Positions 1 through 7,985 of a stretch of DNA of 64,000 nucleotides are shown here, piece after piece. The notes under the pieces are model-generated. The model was not told the DNA's origin, made no database searches, and was given only the letters and a program-made list of their open reading frames with translations. Source of the stretch: Prolixibacteraceae bacterium (GTDB taxonomy: Bacteria > Bacteroidota > Bacteroidia > Bacteroidales > Prolixibacteraceae); NCBI GenBank assembly GCA_029975525.1, contig JARKOX010000047.1, positions 1 to 64,000 of the forward strand. The letters are read 5' to 3'. The translations under genes were made by a program, and so were the position numbers. How positions within the stretch are numbered: position 1 is the stretch's first letter; every line of letters begins with the position of its first letter.

Positions 1-463
1 GATTCCCTCGCCCAAAGTGCCTACTTACGATTACCAGCCCGAAATGTCGGCGCCAAAGGTTAAAGACGCTATTGTTGCTGAGTTGAATAAACAGTCGGCC
101 GACTTTGTGTGTCTGAATTTTGCCAATGGCGACATGGTGGGCCACACCGGAGTTTATGAAGCCATTTACAAAGCGGTTACGGCAGTCGACCAGTGTGTGA
201 AAGAGGTGGTTGAGGCTGCCCGGGCCAATGGTTACCAGGTGTTGATCATTGCCGACCATGGCAATGCCGACAATGCTGTCAACGAAGATGGATCGGCCAA
301 TACGGCCCATTCGCTCAATCCGGTACCTTGTATTTATGTCGGCGATGACACCCAGGTAAAATTGAAAAACGGGATTCTGGCCGATGTCGCCCCGACGTTG
401 CTGGCTCTTATGGGACTGGAAATTCCCAAAGAAATGACTGGAAAAACATTGATTGAAAAATAG
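1..463 (+). CDS. gpmI: 2,3-bisphosphoglycerate-independent phosphoglycerate mutase, C-terminal part
   Basis: Interconverts 3- and 2-phosphoglycerate in glycolysis; cytoplasmic, metal-dependent. The frame is already open at the window edge (codons in phase from base 2) and ends with TAG at 461-463, so about the last 153 residues are present and the start lies upstream. Visible family motifs of the alkaline-phosphatase-like domain are [12 protein letters not shown] and ADHGNAD (metal ligands), followed by AHSLNPVP. The C-terminus ([20 protein letters not shown]) is typical of the family. A strong hairpin terminator follows immediately, so this ends its transcription unit. Base composition and coding style match the neighbouring core gene. 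Confidence 0.95.
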   Translation, partial: IPSPKVPTYDYQPEMSAPKVKDAIVAELNKQSADFVCLNFANGDMVGHTGVYEAIYKAVTAVDQCVKEVVEAARANGYQVLIIADHGNADNAVNEDGSANTAHSLNPVPCIYVGDDTQVKLKNGILADVAPTLLALMGLEIPKEMTGKTLIEK

Positions 464-476
464 CAGAACAACTGTT

Positions 477-523
477 CCCCGCAGCCGCTTTGTATTTGTA
501 AAAGGGGCTGCGGGGCTTTTTTA
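477..523 (+). terminator. Rho-independent terminator after gpmI
   Basis: A perfect 10-bp inverted repeat, CCCCGCAGCC (477-486) and GGCTGCGGGG (506-515), is followed by a T-rich run at 517-523. It sits 13 bases after the gpmI stop and 10 bases before the next start, so the downstream DUF3109 gene probably has separate or read-through expression. Confidence 0.85.
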
Positions 524-532
524 TTTAAAGAA

Positions 533-1108
533 ATGATTGAAATCGGACGGACTATTGTTAGCCTCGATGTACTGGAAGAGCACTTCCTGTGTGATTTGTT
601 AAAATGTAAAGGCGCCTGTTGTGAGGAAGGCGACTCGGGAGCCCCTCTCACCGCAGCCGAAGCAGAGATCATCGAAAAAAGTTACCCCCATTTTGAGAAC
701 TACCTGCCCGATGAGCACCGGCACGAGGTGGCATCCCAGGGATACGCTGTGGTCGATATGGATGACGACCTGGTAACTCCGCTCGTAAGTACCCGTCAGT
801 GTGCCTATTCTTATTACGAGGAGAACGGTATCGTGAAATGTGCGATTGAAAAAGCTTTTCTGGAAGGAAAGATCGATTTCAGGAAGCCGGTTTCCTGTCA
901 TCTTTTTCCGATCCGGATAACGGTATATAAACGTTTCGATGCGGTCAACTATCAGCAGCTGGATATTTGCAAGTCGGGACGGGAGTGTGGCAAGGTGCAG
1001 AAACTGCCGCTCTACCAATTTCTGAAAGAACCGCTCGTGCGGCATTACGGCAGCGAATGGTACCAGCAGCTTGAAGCGGCTGCCGAACATCTCCGGAAAG
1101 AGAGATAA
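533..1108 (+). CDS. DUF3109 family cysteine-rich protein
   Basis: A 191-residue cytoplasmic protein with no signal peptide. I recognise the Bacteroidota DUF3109 family; its biochemical role is not established. Nine cysteines are arranged in clusters: C20, C25, C29, C30, then C90, C103, C122, C146 and C152. This resembles zinc or iron-sulfur binding proteins of the YkgJ/UPF0153 type, and metal binding is therefore an inference. The motif SCHLFPIR near residue 121 is characteristic. The start ATG lies just past the gpmI terminator; no Shine-Dalgarno is seen, as usual in this phylum. It is full length for the family and not obviously linked to the fibre genes downstream. Confidence 0.8.
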   Translation: MIEIGRTIVSLDVLEEHFLCDLLKCKGACCEEGDSGAPLTAAEAEIIEKSYPHFENYLPDEHRHEVASQGYAVVDMDDDLVTPLVSTRQCAYSYYEENGIVKCAIEKAFLEGKIDFRKPVSCHLFPIRITVYKRFDAVNYQQLDICKSGRECGKVQKLPLYQFLKEPLVRHYGSEWYQQLEAAAEHLRKER

Positions 1109-1360
1109 GTTTTTGTCAGATTTAGTCCCCAACCACACCGTTTAGCCCCCATTTTGGTCCCTTTTCCTGCGATAAATTCCCTGCTTCAATATGGGCTTGA
1201 TTCTTGTTTTGGGAAAAAGGTTTTCTTTTGGGAACAAAACAGAACGTCTTTAAAAATCAACATTTGATTATCAGTAAGTTAGTTTATTGGCATCAGCATT
1301 GTTTTAATTGTGGCACAAGACGCTTAAAGAGAATTTACAAACAATTAAAACATTTATACG

Positions 1361-1921
1361 ATGAAATCTTTACTTACCACTTTTACTGCTATTATTTTGT
1401 TTATTGGTGTAGTTGCCGCACAAGACACAAACACACACGGACACAACGTGACCATTTCGGTTCCCCAGGTGGCTATTATGGATATTGAAGGCCCGGGAGG
1501 GGAAACTTCCATTACCTTGGCTGCTACAGCGCCCACCGAAGCTGGTAATGGGCTTGATTTTTCTGCAACCAACTCTTCGCTTTGGCTGAATTTTACTTCG
1601 GTTGTTTCTGGCGGTAAATCCAGAAAGATTCAGGCAAACGTAAGTGGCACTTTGCCTGGCGGAGTTTCCCTGCTGGTACAGGCCGGCGCGATCTCTTCAA
1701 CCGGTAAGGGAAATCGGGGAAAAGCAGTAGCCAATGCCATTACGCTCGGCACAACTGATCAGGATATTGTCACCGACATTAAGAGTGGTTACACCGGAAA
1801 TGGTGTTAACAACGGATATCCGCTCACCTATTCGCTGGCGATGGATGAAAATGCTTACGAAAACCTGCTGCATGGAAGCCAGACGGTAACTGTTACGTAC
1901 ACCATCACTGCCGAAAATTGA
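1361..1921 (+). CDS. Putative secreted fibre subunit 1 (paralogue family of three)
   Basis: A 186-residue exported protein with a Sec signal peptide (residues 1-20, cleavage near VVAA/QD). The rest is beta-rich, Ser/Thr/Gly-rich and lacks cysteine. It is clearly paralogous to the products at 2206-2757 and 6850-7461. Shared blocks are an N-terminal alternating strand ending VPQVAIMDIE (34-43), PTEAG (58-62), LWLN (74-77), a GKG turn (115-117), TGNGVNNG (145-152) and a C-terminal strand VTVTYTIT (176-183). The terminal strands are what one expects of donor-strand pilins, but no named pilin family was recognised. It is the first gene of the cluster and is followed by a strong hairpin, so it could be the most abundant (major) subunit. 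Function is inferred from context with the chaperone-like and usher-like genes. Confidence 0.6.
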   Translation: MKSLLTTFTAIILFIGVVAAQDTNTHGHNVTISVPQVAIMDIEGPGGETSITLAATAPTEAGNGLDFSATNSSLWLNFTSVVSGGKSRKIQANVSGTLPGGVSLLVQAGAISSTGKGNRGKAVANAITLGTTDQDIVTDIKSGYTGNGVNNGYPLTYSLAMDENAYENLLHGSQTVTVTYTITAEN

Positions 1922-1944
1922 CAATTCAAAAACAGGATTGCCTG

Positions 1945-1979
1945 GAAGGGGCTGCTTCAACACCAGAAGCAGCCCCTTC
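1945..1979 (+). terminator. Strong hairpin after fibre subunit 1
   Basis: Perfect 14-bp arms GAAGGGGCTGCTTC (1945-1958) and GAAGCAGCCCCTTC (1966-1979) with a 7-base loop, 24 bases after the subunit 1 stop. There is no long T-run behind it. It may act as a partial terminator or as a 3'-end stabiliser that sets subunit 1 expression above the rest of the cluster. Confidence 0.6.
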
Positions 1980-2205
1980 TGGTTTAGATACCCTGCCCGG
2001 TGAGCAGCGTAATTTTATCTAAAAACTACGAAATAACGTAGTTTAAACGACAGGTCGGAGGTCGCGAAATGGTGTTTTGCTTGCAAATGTCTGGTTTGTA
2101 ATATTTTGTTGTTGGGAATATTTATTGTATATTTAAAACTCGACGCAAAACCTATATATTATTTTAAATTACAGACCCGCAAGGTTCGCCTTTAATTATT
2201 TTTAT

Positions 2206-2757
2206 ATGAAAAGGGGAATTTTAGTCATATTGTTATCGATTCTTTTCGCCACGACCGCCAGGACGCAGTCCAGCCAAAGCCATCAGGTCAGGATTGTAAT
2301 TCCCAAAGTAGCGCTTATCGATGTGGAGTCGGCCGGTTCGGCCACCGTTGTCTTGTCGTTGGGTAAACCGAATGAGGCGGGGCACGGTTTGCAGGCAGCT
2401 GCACAAAACGCTTCCGGCTATTGGATAAACTACTCTTCTGTACTTGCCAGTGGCCAGCCCGAGCGGAAAGTAATGGCCAGTCTGTCGGGAACTGCTCCTG
2501 AAGGGATAAAGGTTTTGTTGGAAGCTTCTTCCTACAGCGGAGAAGGGAAAGGTAAAAACGGAATCTCTTCCGGGAAAAAGATCCTCTCCGGCGAACCTAC
2601 CGAAATCATCAGCAATATTGGAAGCTGCTACACCGGCAATGGCGTAAACAACGGACATCTTCTCACCTTTTCCCTCGAAGTGGACGAGGAAAAATATGAG
2701 GCGGTCCGGCACGGCGATTTTGAAAACCTGCGGGTAACCTACACCCTCACCGAATAA
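2206..2757 (+). CDS. Putative secreted fibre subunit 2
   Basis: A 183-residue exported protein: Sec signal peptide 1-20, then a beta-rich domain. It aligns along its length with subunit 1: IPKVALIDVE (32-41), PNEAG (55-59), YWINYSS (72-78), GEGKG (112-116), TGNGVNNG (143-150) and a C-terminal strand LRVTYTLT (175-182). Unlike subunit 1 it has one cysteine, C141, just before TGNG; the paralogue at 6850-7461 has cysteine at the same place. A lone exported cysteine suggests an inter-subunit disulfide or another covalent link (inference). The 284-base gap upstream carries the hairpin at 1945-1979 and an AT-rich stretch that may hold a promoter, but I found no exact TAnnTTTG box. No named family recognised. 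Confidence 0.6.
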   Translation: MKRGILVILLSILFATTARTQSSQSHQVRIVIPKVALIDVESAGSATVVLSLGKPNEAGHGLQAAAQNASGYWINYSSVLASGQPERKVMASLSGTAPEGIKVLLEASSYSGEGKGKNGISSGKKILSGEPTEIISNIGSCYTGNGVNNGHLLTFSLEVDEEKYEAVRHGDFENLRVTYTLTE

Positions 2758-2948
2758 CCATTTTTCAGCACGATTTCCCTCCCCCCGACATAAATTCCTT
2801 CCTAAACTTAACGTAAAGGTTGTTGCCCGCTTATTTTCTTTAAAAGTCAGGGATTACGCCGCCGATTCGTATTTTTTCCATAATTTTACAGCTCGCCTGC
2901 GCAAGGCGCAATAAGCCAGTTGATTGTAAAAGACCAAAACAGGAAGAC

Positions 2949-3746
2949 ATGCAACTAACCTTCAGGATTTCTCTTTTTTCTTTTTTGCTGATTTTTTTGG
3001 GAAGCTTTTCTTTGGAAGCCAATATTTTGATTTTAAATGGGCTAACCCACGAAGCACAACTCTTGCCTGGCGAAAAGTACCAGGGAAGTATTCAGGTGCA
3101 AAATGCTTCCAACCAGGAGAAATCGGTAAAAATTTATCAAACCGATTACTGGTTTGCCTCCACCGGTGAGAGCCGGCACGATCAGCCGGGGACCCTGAAA
3201 AGGTCGAATGCATCGTGGATTTCTGTCAGTCAGTTGTTTGTAACACTGAAACCCAACGAAATCAAGAGTGTTGATTTTGAAGTTTTGGTTCCGCAAAATG
3301 ATTCGCTGACCGGTACCTACTGGAGTGTGATCATGCTCGAAGGAATGGAGCCGCCCGATACCACCAATGCCAAAACAGGCGTTACCATTAATACGGTGCT
3401 GCGGTATGCCGTTCAGGTGATCACGAACATCGGGGAGACCGGAACGTATGATTTGGAATTTCTTAAACTGGGATTGAACCGAGGCGAAGAGGGCGCCCGG
3501 CTTGAGGTCGACCTTGGAAACCGAGGCGAACGGGTCCTGCGTCCCGAGATGGGGCTCGAACTTTTTGATGCCAACGGGAATTCACAGGGCGTGATCAAGG
3601 CGGAACGAAAACGTATTTATCCCGGAACTTCTGCCCGGATTGTGCTCAACCTGGCAGCCATCAAACCCGGAAACTACTCGGGAGTATTAATTGCCGATTG
3701 CGACGAGGATCATATTTTTGGTTCGAACGTGAATCTGGAACTGTAG
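2949..3746 (+). CDS. Putative periplasmic pilus-type chaperone (PapD-like/DUF916-like)
   Basis: A 265-residue exported protein: signal peptide about 1-24 (ends LEA), then two Ig-like domains. The first (about 25-160) follows the order seen in chaperone-usher chaperones and in the DUF916 domain of WxL proteins: a PGE turn before a strand of the form IQVQNAS, then ASWISVSQLFVTLKPNE, then a P-D-S-L-TGTYWSVIMLE segment matching the usual SLFWLNV block, then TVLRYAVQVI in the position of the chaperone G1/hinge strand. The second domain (about 165-265) is another beta-sandwich. No PapD active-site Arg/Lys pair was assigned with certainty. The stop is two bases before the ATG of the usher-like gene, so the two are translationally coupled. 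The likely role is capping and delivering the subunits; this is inference. Confidence 0.6.
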   Translation: MQLTFRISLFSFLLIFLGSFSLEANILILNGLTHEAQLLPGEKYQGSIQVQNASNQEKSVKIYQTDYWFASTGESRHDQPGTLKRSNASWISVSQLFVTLKPNEIKSVDFEVLVPQNDSLTGTYWSVIMLEGMEPPDTTNAKTGVTINTVLRYAVQVITNIGETGTYDLEFLKLGLNRGEEGARLEVDLGNRGERVLRPEMGLELFDANGNSQGVIKAERKRIYPGTSARIVLNLAAIKPGNYSGVLIADCDEDHIFGSNVNLEL

Positions 3747-3748
3747 TA

Positions 3749-6700
3749 ATGCGCAAGCTTTACCTGACCCTTTTCCTGACCTGGACGCTCCGACTTTTGG
3801 CAGTTGCTGCCGGCGCCGGCGATTCGTTGCAGGTAGAGCTGGCCACTGGCAACCTGAACCTGGATCCCGGCCGCGTACATAACCTCATTTTTAAAATCAC
3901 CAACAATTCAACACAGACCGAGACGATCAGGACAACCGCTGTTTTTCCCGATGGCTGGAAGCTGGCCGTGCCGATAACTCAGGTTACCCTGTCGCCGGGA
4001 GAGCGGAAAATAGAGCTGGTCAGTTTCAATATTCCTTATCGGTTTCAGGCCGGAAAATCGACCGTTCGGGTACAGTTTTTCCGCGGGCAAGCAGAGGCCG
4101 CTCCGTTTGCGGAGCAAATCGTCGAGATTACGGTCAGCGAGATCGAAAATTTTACTTTCGAATTGTTACAGGCGCCGGCATTTGTCAGGGGAGGAGAGGT
4201 TGTAACGGCAACTTACCTGCTGAAAAATACCGGGAACAGCACCCGTAAGTTTTACCTGGAATCGACCGACTGCGATGTGACTTCGGATTCGTGGGTGGTC
4301 TTAAAATCCGGAGAATCGACCACCGTTCAGGCCGAGGCCAAAACCGACAAGATGATCGCTGCCGCCCGGACGCTGGGGATTACGGTGCAGGCCGCGTTGT
4401 CGGAAAAGGTTCAGAAGAGGGTTTTTCACAATGTGAAGGTTTTTCCCCTCCGCGAAGCAGATGCCGACCTCTTCTTCAGGTATCCCGTTACCTTGAGTTC
4501 GAGATACCTGGCCCGCGGCCGGGACGGGAAATATTCCGCAGGGTATCAGCTGGAAGCAGCGGGCAGCGGCGCGATCGACCAAAAGGGGAACCACCGGCTG
4601 GCGTTTATGGCCCGCGGCCCCAATAATTACGACCTCTCTTTTCTGGGACTTTATGACCAGTATTACCTCGCCTATTCAAATAAAAACCTGGAAACTTTCA
4701 TCGGACATAAATCTTTCGAATTTACGCCCCTGATTGAATCGACCCGTTTTGGAACCGGCGTTGAAAATACGTTGATCCTGAACAACGGGAGCCGGTTCGG
4801 TTTTTTGTATGTTGAACCGCGCTTTTTCCGGGATATCAAAAACGAGATAGCCGCCTATGCCGACGTGCCTGTTTTTCGGAAAAACAGGATTGGCGCCTAT
4901 TTCCTGACCAAAAAAATAAATCCCTCTCAGGAAGATGCCTACCTGGCCAGCCTGAGTTCGACGCTGAAGCCTTTCGGGAAAACTTCGCTTGAGCTGGAAT
5001 TGTCGCGGGGCGTGTTTCAGGAGAAGAGCGACAACGCTTTCCGGGCTTACCTGAACAGCCAGTTTTGGATTTTCAGTATTTCAGGAAACTACTTTTACAC
5101 CGGCAAATTCTACCCGGGCTACTATTCCAACTCCACGTTTTACAGCGGTTACCTGAATGCCAGCCTTACGAAACGGATTAGTCTGGGGGTCAGCGCCCGG
5201 CAGGACTTTGCCAACGCCGCACTCGACACCCTGCTGAGTTCGGCGCCCTATTCCCGAATGGTGCAAGGCTCGCTGAACTACCGGGCCAGCCGCAACCTCG
5301 ATGTGCGTTCGTACTACATCCGCTATGAACGAAAAGACCGGATGCCCCAAAAATTGTTTGATTACCATACCGAATCGTTTAATCTTTTTCTGAACCACAA
5401 CTTTCACAAACTGGGCTACCAGGTGGGCGGCGAACTGGGAAAAACCCGCAATAACCTGGTTGCAGCGGGCGTTTCCGATTTGCAGAACAGCTTCCGCACC
5501 AACCTCAATATCTATTACCGGCCATCCTATTTGTTCAATATCCAGGCTTTTACCTCCTATACCAACATGAACAGTTTTATCGCATCCAACCAAAAAAACT
5601 GGCTCTGGGGAGTGTCCGCTTTTGGACAGGTGGCTAAAAACCTGCGCACCAATTTCCAGGTGCAAAACAGCTATGCCATTGAAGATTATTACCAAAACCG
5701 GAACCTCTTCCAGCTGAACCTGGATTACAGTTTTCTGAAAAGACACAAGATTTCGCTGAATAGCTTTTACACCCTCTTTCAAAACCAGACTGAAAAACCT
5801 GATTATTCGTTTTCGGTGACCTATTCCGTGGAAATTGGCATTCCGCTGAAAAAAACCGGAGAAGCCGGGTCGGTTGCCGGACAACTCAGCGGGACCGACG
5901 GCCTGCCGCTGGATGGTATAATGGTTTTTTTGAACGGCAGATCGGCTGTGACCGACGCAAACGGCCTCTTCCGTTTCCGGAATGTGCTCCCCGGAAGATA
6001 TCACCTGATGGTCGACCGCAGCCAATTCAGCATCGGCGAGATCATCAATATTCCTGCTCCCGTGACGCTGGATGTCACCGGCAACCAGGAGACGCGCATC
6101 AACCTGGCGCTGGTGCAGGCAGCCCGCTTGCAGGGAAAAATCGTTGTCCGGGAATCTGCCGGGCCGCTTTCGATGATGAACCAGGAGCCGCCCCGGCTGG
6201 GAAATATTGTCATGGACCTGAAAGATGAACTGGAAACGATCCGGATCATTACCAACCCCGACGGGACGTTTCTTTTCCCGACGCTTCGGCCCGGCGGATG
6301 GGTTCTGCACGTGTTTAAAAATAATATCGACAGTCAGTACCATCTGGCGAAGGAGTTTTTTGAGCTGAAGTTGCTTCCCGGCGAAACGGAAGAGGTGGTG
6401 GTGGAACTGCTTCCCAAAACCCGGAAAATTATTTTCAATACGAATACGATCAATGTTTCGTCAACTTCGTCGCGGGAAACGCCCCCCACAGAAACAGCCC
6501 AACCTGCCGAAAGTCGCGGAAATCAGATTTCACGGGCGGATAAGGAGATTTGGTTTTCGGTTCAGGTGGCGGCAGCTTTCAGTCCGATTGCTCCCGGCTC
6601 GCACGAACTGAAGGGGGAAACCGGGGTTTTTGAGAAAAAAATCGATGGAAGGTACAAATATTTCAGCGGAAGGTTTACCGGGATCAAACAGGCACGGCTG

Positions 6701-6805
6701 GAGCGAAACCGGATCAGGGAAAAAATACCGGGCGCTTTTGTGGTCGCTTTTGAGGGGGAGCATCCGGTTCCGCTGAGTGAAGCCCTCAAGAGAAGCAAAC
6801 CGTAA
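3749..6805 (+). CDS. Usher-like outer-membrane beta-barrel protein with C-terminal SPOR-like domain
   Basis: A 1018-residue exported protein. The ATG at 3749 is preferred over an in-frame ATG at 3698: it directly follows the chaperone stop and begins a proper signal peptide (MRKLYLTLFL). Visible order: signal peptide 1-24; two Ig-like NEW3-type domains about 25-245; a long barrel region about 250-710 full of alternating aromatic strands and short turns; a carboxypeptidase-regulatory-like beta-sandwich about 715-790 (GSVAGQL, VTDANGLFRFRNVLPGRY); a second such module about 795-885; a low-complexity Ser/Thr/Pro linker; and a SPOR-like module about 920-1005 (WFSVQVAA, then YKYFSGRFTG, GAFVVAFEG). 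SPOR domains bind peptidoglycan. Barrel plus chaperone plus subunits suggests an usher-like export pore, but no classical PapC/FimD signature was recognised. It could instead be another type of large outer-membrane anchor. Confidence 0.6.
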   Translation: MRKLYLTLFLTWTLRLLAVAAGAGDSLQVELATGNLNLDPGRVHNLIFKITNNSTQTETIRTTAVFPDGWKLAVPITQVTLSPGERKIELVSFNIPYRFQAGKSTVRVQFFRGQAEAAPFAEQIVEITVSEIENFTFELLQAPAFVRGGEVVTATYLLKNTGNSTRKFYLESTDCDVTSDSWVVLKSGESTTVQAEAKTDKMIAAARTLGITVQAALSEKVQKRVFHNVKVFPLREADADLFFRYPVTLSSRYLARGRDGKYSAGYQLEAAGSGAIDQKGNHRLAFMARGPNNYDLSFLGLYDQYYLAYSNKNLETFIGHKSFEFTPLIESTRFGTGVENTLILNNGSRFGFLYVEPRFFRDIKNEIAAYADVPVFRKNRIGAYFLTKKINPSQEDAYLASLSSTLKPFGKTSLELELSRGVFQEKSDNAFRAYLNSQFWIFSISGNYFYTGKFYPGYYSNSTFYSGYLNASLTKRISLGVSARQDFANAALDTLLSSAPYSRMVQGSLNYRASRNLDVRSYYIRYERKDRMPQKLFDYHTESFNLFLNHNFHKLGYQVGGELGKTRNNLVAAGVSDLQNSFRTNLNIYYRPSYLFNIQAFTSYTNMNSFIASNQKNWLWGVSAFGQVAKNLRTNFQVQNSYAIEDYYQNRNLFQLNLDYSFLKRHKISLNSFYTLFQNQTEKPDYSFSVTYSVEIGIPLKKTGEAGSVAGQLSGTDGLPLDGIMVFLNGRSAVTDANGLFRFRNVLPGRYHLMVDRSQFSIGEIINIPAPVTLDVTGNQETRINLALVQAARLQGKIVVRESAGPLSMMNQEPPRLGNIVMDLKDELETIRIITNPDGTFLFPTLRPGGWVLHVFKNNIDSQYHLAKEFFELKLLPGETEEVVVELLPKTRKIIFNTNTINVSSTSSRETPPTETAQPAESRGNQISRADKEIWFSVQVAAAFSPIAPGSHELKGETGVFEKKIDGRYKYFSGRFTGIKQARLERNRIREKIPGAFVVAFEGEHPVPLSEALKRSKP

Positions 6806-6849
6806 AAAAGATTTGTTTCTCGGACGTTGTGATTATTTGTAAATTACGA

Positions 6850-7461
6850 ATGGAAAAATTTACCATGATGAGAACCTTGACAAAGTGGCTGCTTCGACAC
6901 TGCAAATGGGTGTGGGCCGTTTGGCCGCTCCTGATGGGCCCGGCTGAGATTTCGGGACAGTCCTTCTCCAGCCGGCAACTTCTCAATTTTACGGTACAAA
7001 TCCCCGAAATTGCCCTGATCGACATCGAGCCGGGGGGAGCTGCCAATATCAACCTGACGCTCTCTTCCCCAACAGAGGCAGGCAGAGAGATGAACACTGC
7101 GATAGCGTCGGACAATTCGTTGTGGCTGAATTACTCTTCGTCGCTGGCGGCCGGCAGGACCACCACACGCAAAGTTAACGTGCAGATTTCGGGCGGAGAA
7201 GTTCCGGCCGGCGCCTCCATCAGGTTGAGTGCCTCCCGTTATTTGGGAAGCGGAAAAGGGACGTTCGGGCAGCCTTCCGGGACCATCACCCTGAGCAATT
7301 CGCCTCAAACCCTGATCTCCGGAATCGGCGGATGTTTCACCGGCGACGGGATCAACAACGGGCACCAGCTGAATTTCAGCCTTGTTGTTTCGGATTACTC
7401 CCTGCTCGATTTGGCGCAGAGTTCCACGCTGCGGCTCACTTACACCATCACCGACAACTGA
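6850..7461 (+). CDS. Putative secreted fibre subunit 3
   Basis: A 203-residue exported protein, paralogous to subunits 1 and 2. The start is uncertain: ATG at 6850, 6865 and 6868 are all in frame and a GTG lies at 6829. The 6865 start would give a more compact signal peptide ending near EISGQ. Numbering from 6850, conserved blocks are IPEIALIDIE (51-60), PTEAG (74-78), LWLNYSS (91-97), GSGKG (133-137), CFTGDGINNG (162-171) and a C-terminal strand LRLTYTIT (194-201). Cys162 matches Cys141 of subunit 2. It lies 44 bases after the usher-like gene and 6 bases before the last cluster gene. Placement after the usher suggests a minor or adaptor subunit; this is inference. Confidence 0.6.
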   Translation: MEKFTMMRTLTKWLLRHCKWVWAVWPLLMGPAEISGQSFSSRQLLNFTVQIPEIALIDIEPGGAANINLTLSSPTEAGREMNTAIASDNSLWLNYSSSLAAGRTTTRKVNVQISGGEVPAGASIRLSASRYLGSGKGTFGQPSGTITLSNSPQTLISGIGGCFTGDGINNGHQLNFSLVVSDYSLLDLAQSSTLRLTYTITDN

Positions 7462-7467
7462 TTTGAT

Positions 7468-7974
7468 ATGAAAAAGATTTTACTTCTGCCGATATTGTTC
7501 CTGACGGTTGCTGTTTACAGCAGTTTGGCCCAAACGCCGGGTGCCCAGCTGTATGTTGAGGGGTCCCCGCAGTTTAACTTTTCGCAACTGACCATCACCG
7601 AAGCCGGTAACGATTTTTCGGCGACCGTCGAAGAGAGTCAGTCCAATGTGTTGTTCAGCGTCAGTCACATCGACCGGAATGCTAAAAATTTTAACTGGGA
7701 GATCCAGATGAGCGTGAACGATTTGCCGGGAGCAAACTCGCCGTTTGTCGAAATCAGGAGAACCGGCGACGGGGAGCGAAGCACCCAGGGATCCGGGCAT
7801 GTCCAGGGTGGGAAAACTTATCAGCGGGTTGATGCCACTCCCCGGACGTTTTTTACGGGTCGTGGCGGCAGAGCCAATATTCCGGTCATGTTCCGGCTGG
7901 GTAACCTCTCTGCGGCGCAACCTGCCGGGAGCAACTATTTCTCAATCGTTTTTACGATTATCGATACGAAATAA
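7468..7974 (+). CDS. Putative minor or tip component of the fibre cluster
   Basis: A 168-residue exported protein with signal peptide 1-21 (ends SSLAQ). It is beta-rich and cysteine-free, and differs from the three paralogous subunits. It keeps a TITEAGNDF segment near residue 43, comparable to their TEAG block, and a C-terminal alternating strand NYFSIVFTII. It begins 6 bases after subunit 3, so the two are one operon, and ends 11 bases before the convergent sulfatase stop. Divergent last-gene position is typical for tip or terminator subunits in pilus operons, but that role is only inferred. No family recognised. Confidence 0.5.
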   Translation: MKKILLLPILFLTVAVYSSLAQTPGAQLYVEGSPQFNFSQLTITEAGNDFSATVEESQSNVLFSVSHIDRNAKNFNWEIQMSVNDLPGANSPFVEIRRTGDGERSTQGSGHVQGGKTYQRVDATPRTFFTGRGGRANIPVMFRLGNLSAAQPAGSNYFSIVFTIIDTK

Positions 7975-7985
7975 CCGCCGATCGT

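Noticed and set aside
3698-3748. Upstream in-frame start for the usher-like gene
   Set aside because: It would overlap the chaperone gene and place 17 charged or aromatic residues before a normal signal peptide beginning at 3749.
5081-6343. A 420-codon minus-strand frame inside the usher-like gene
   Set aside because: Antisense shadow; the + strand product has a signal peptide, ordered domains and coupling with its neighbour.
1361-7974. Type V (FimA/Mfa1-like) pilus
   Set aside because: Subunits lack the lipobox and FimA/Mfa1-type domains, and an usher/chaperone pair is not part of type V assembly.
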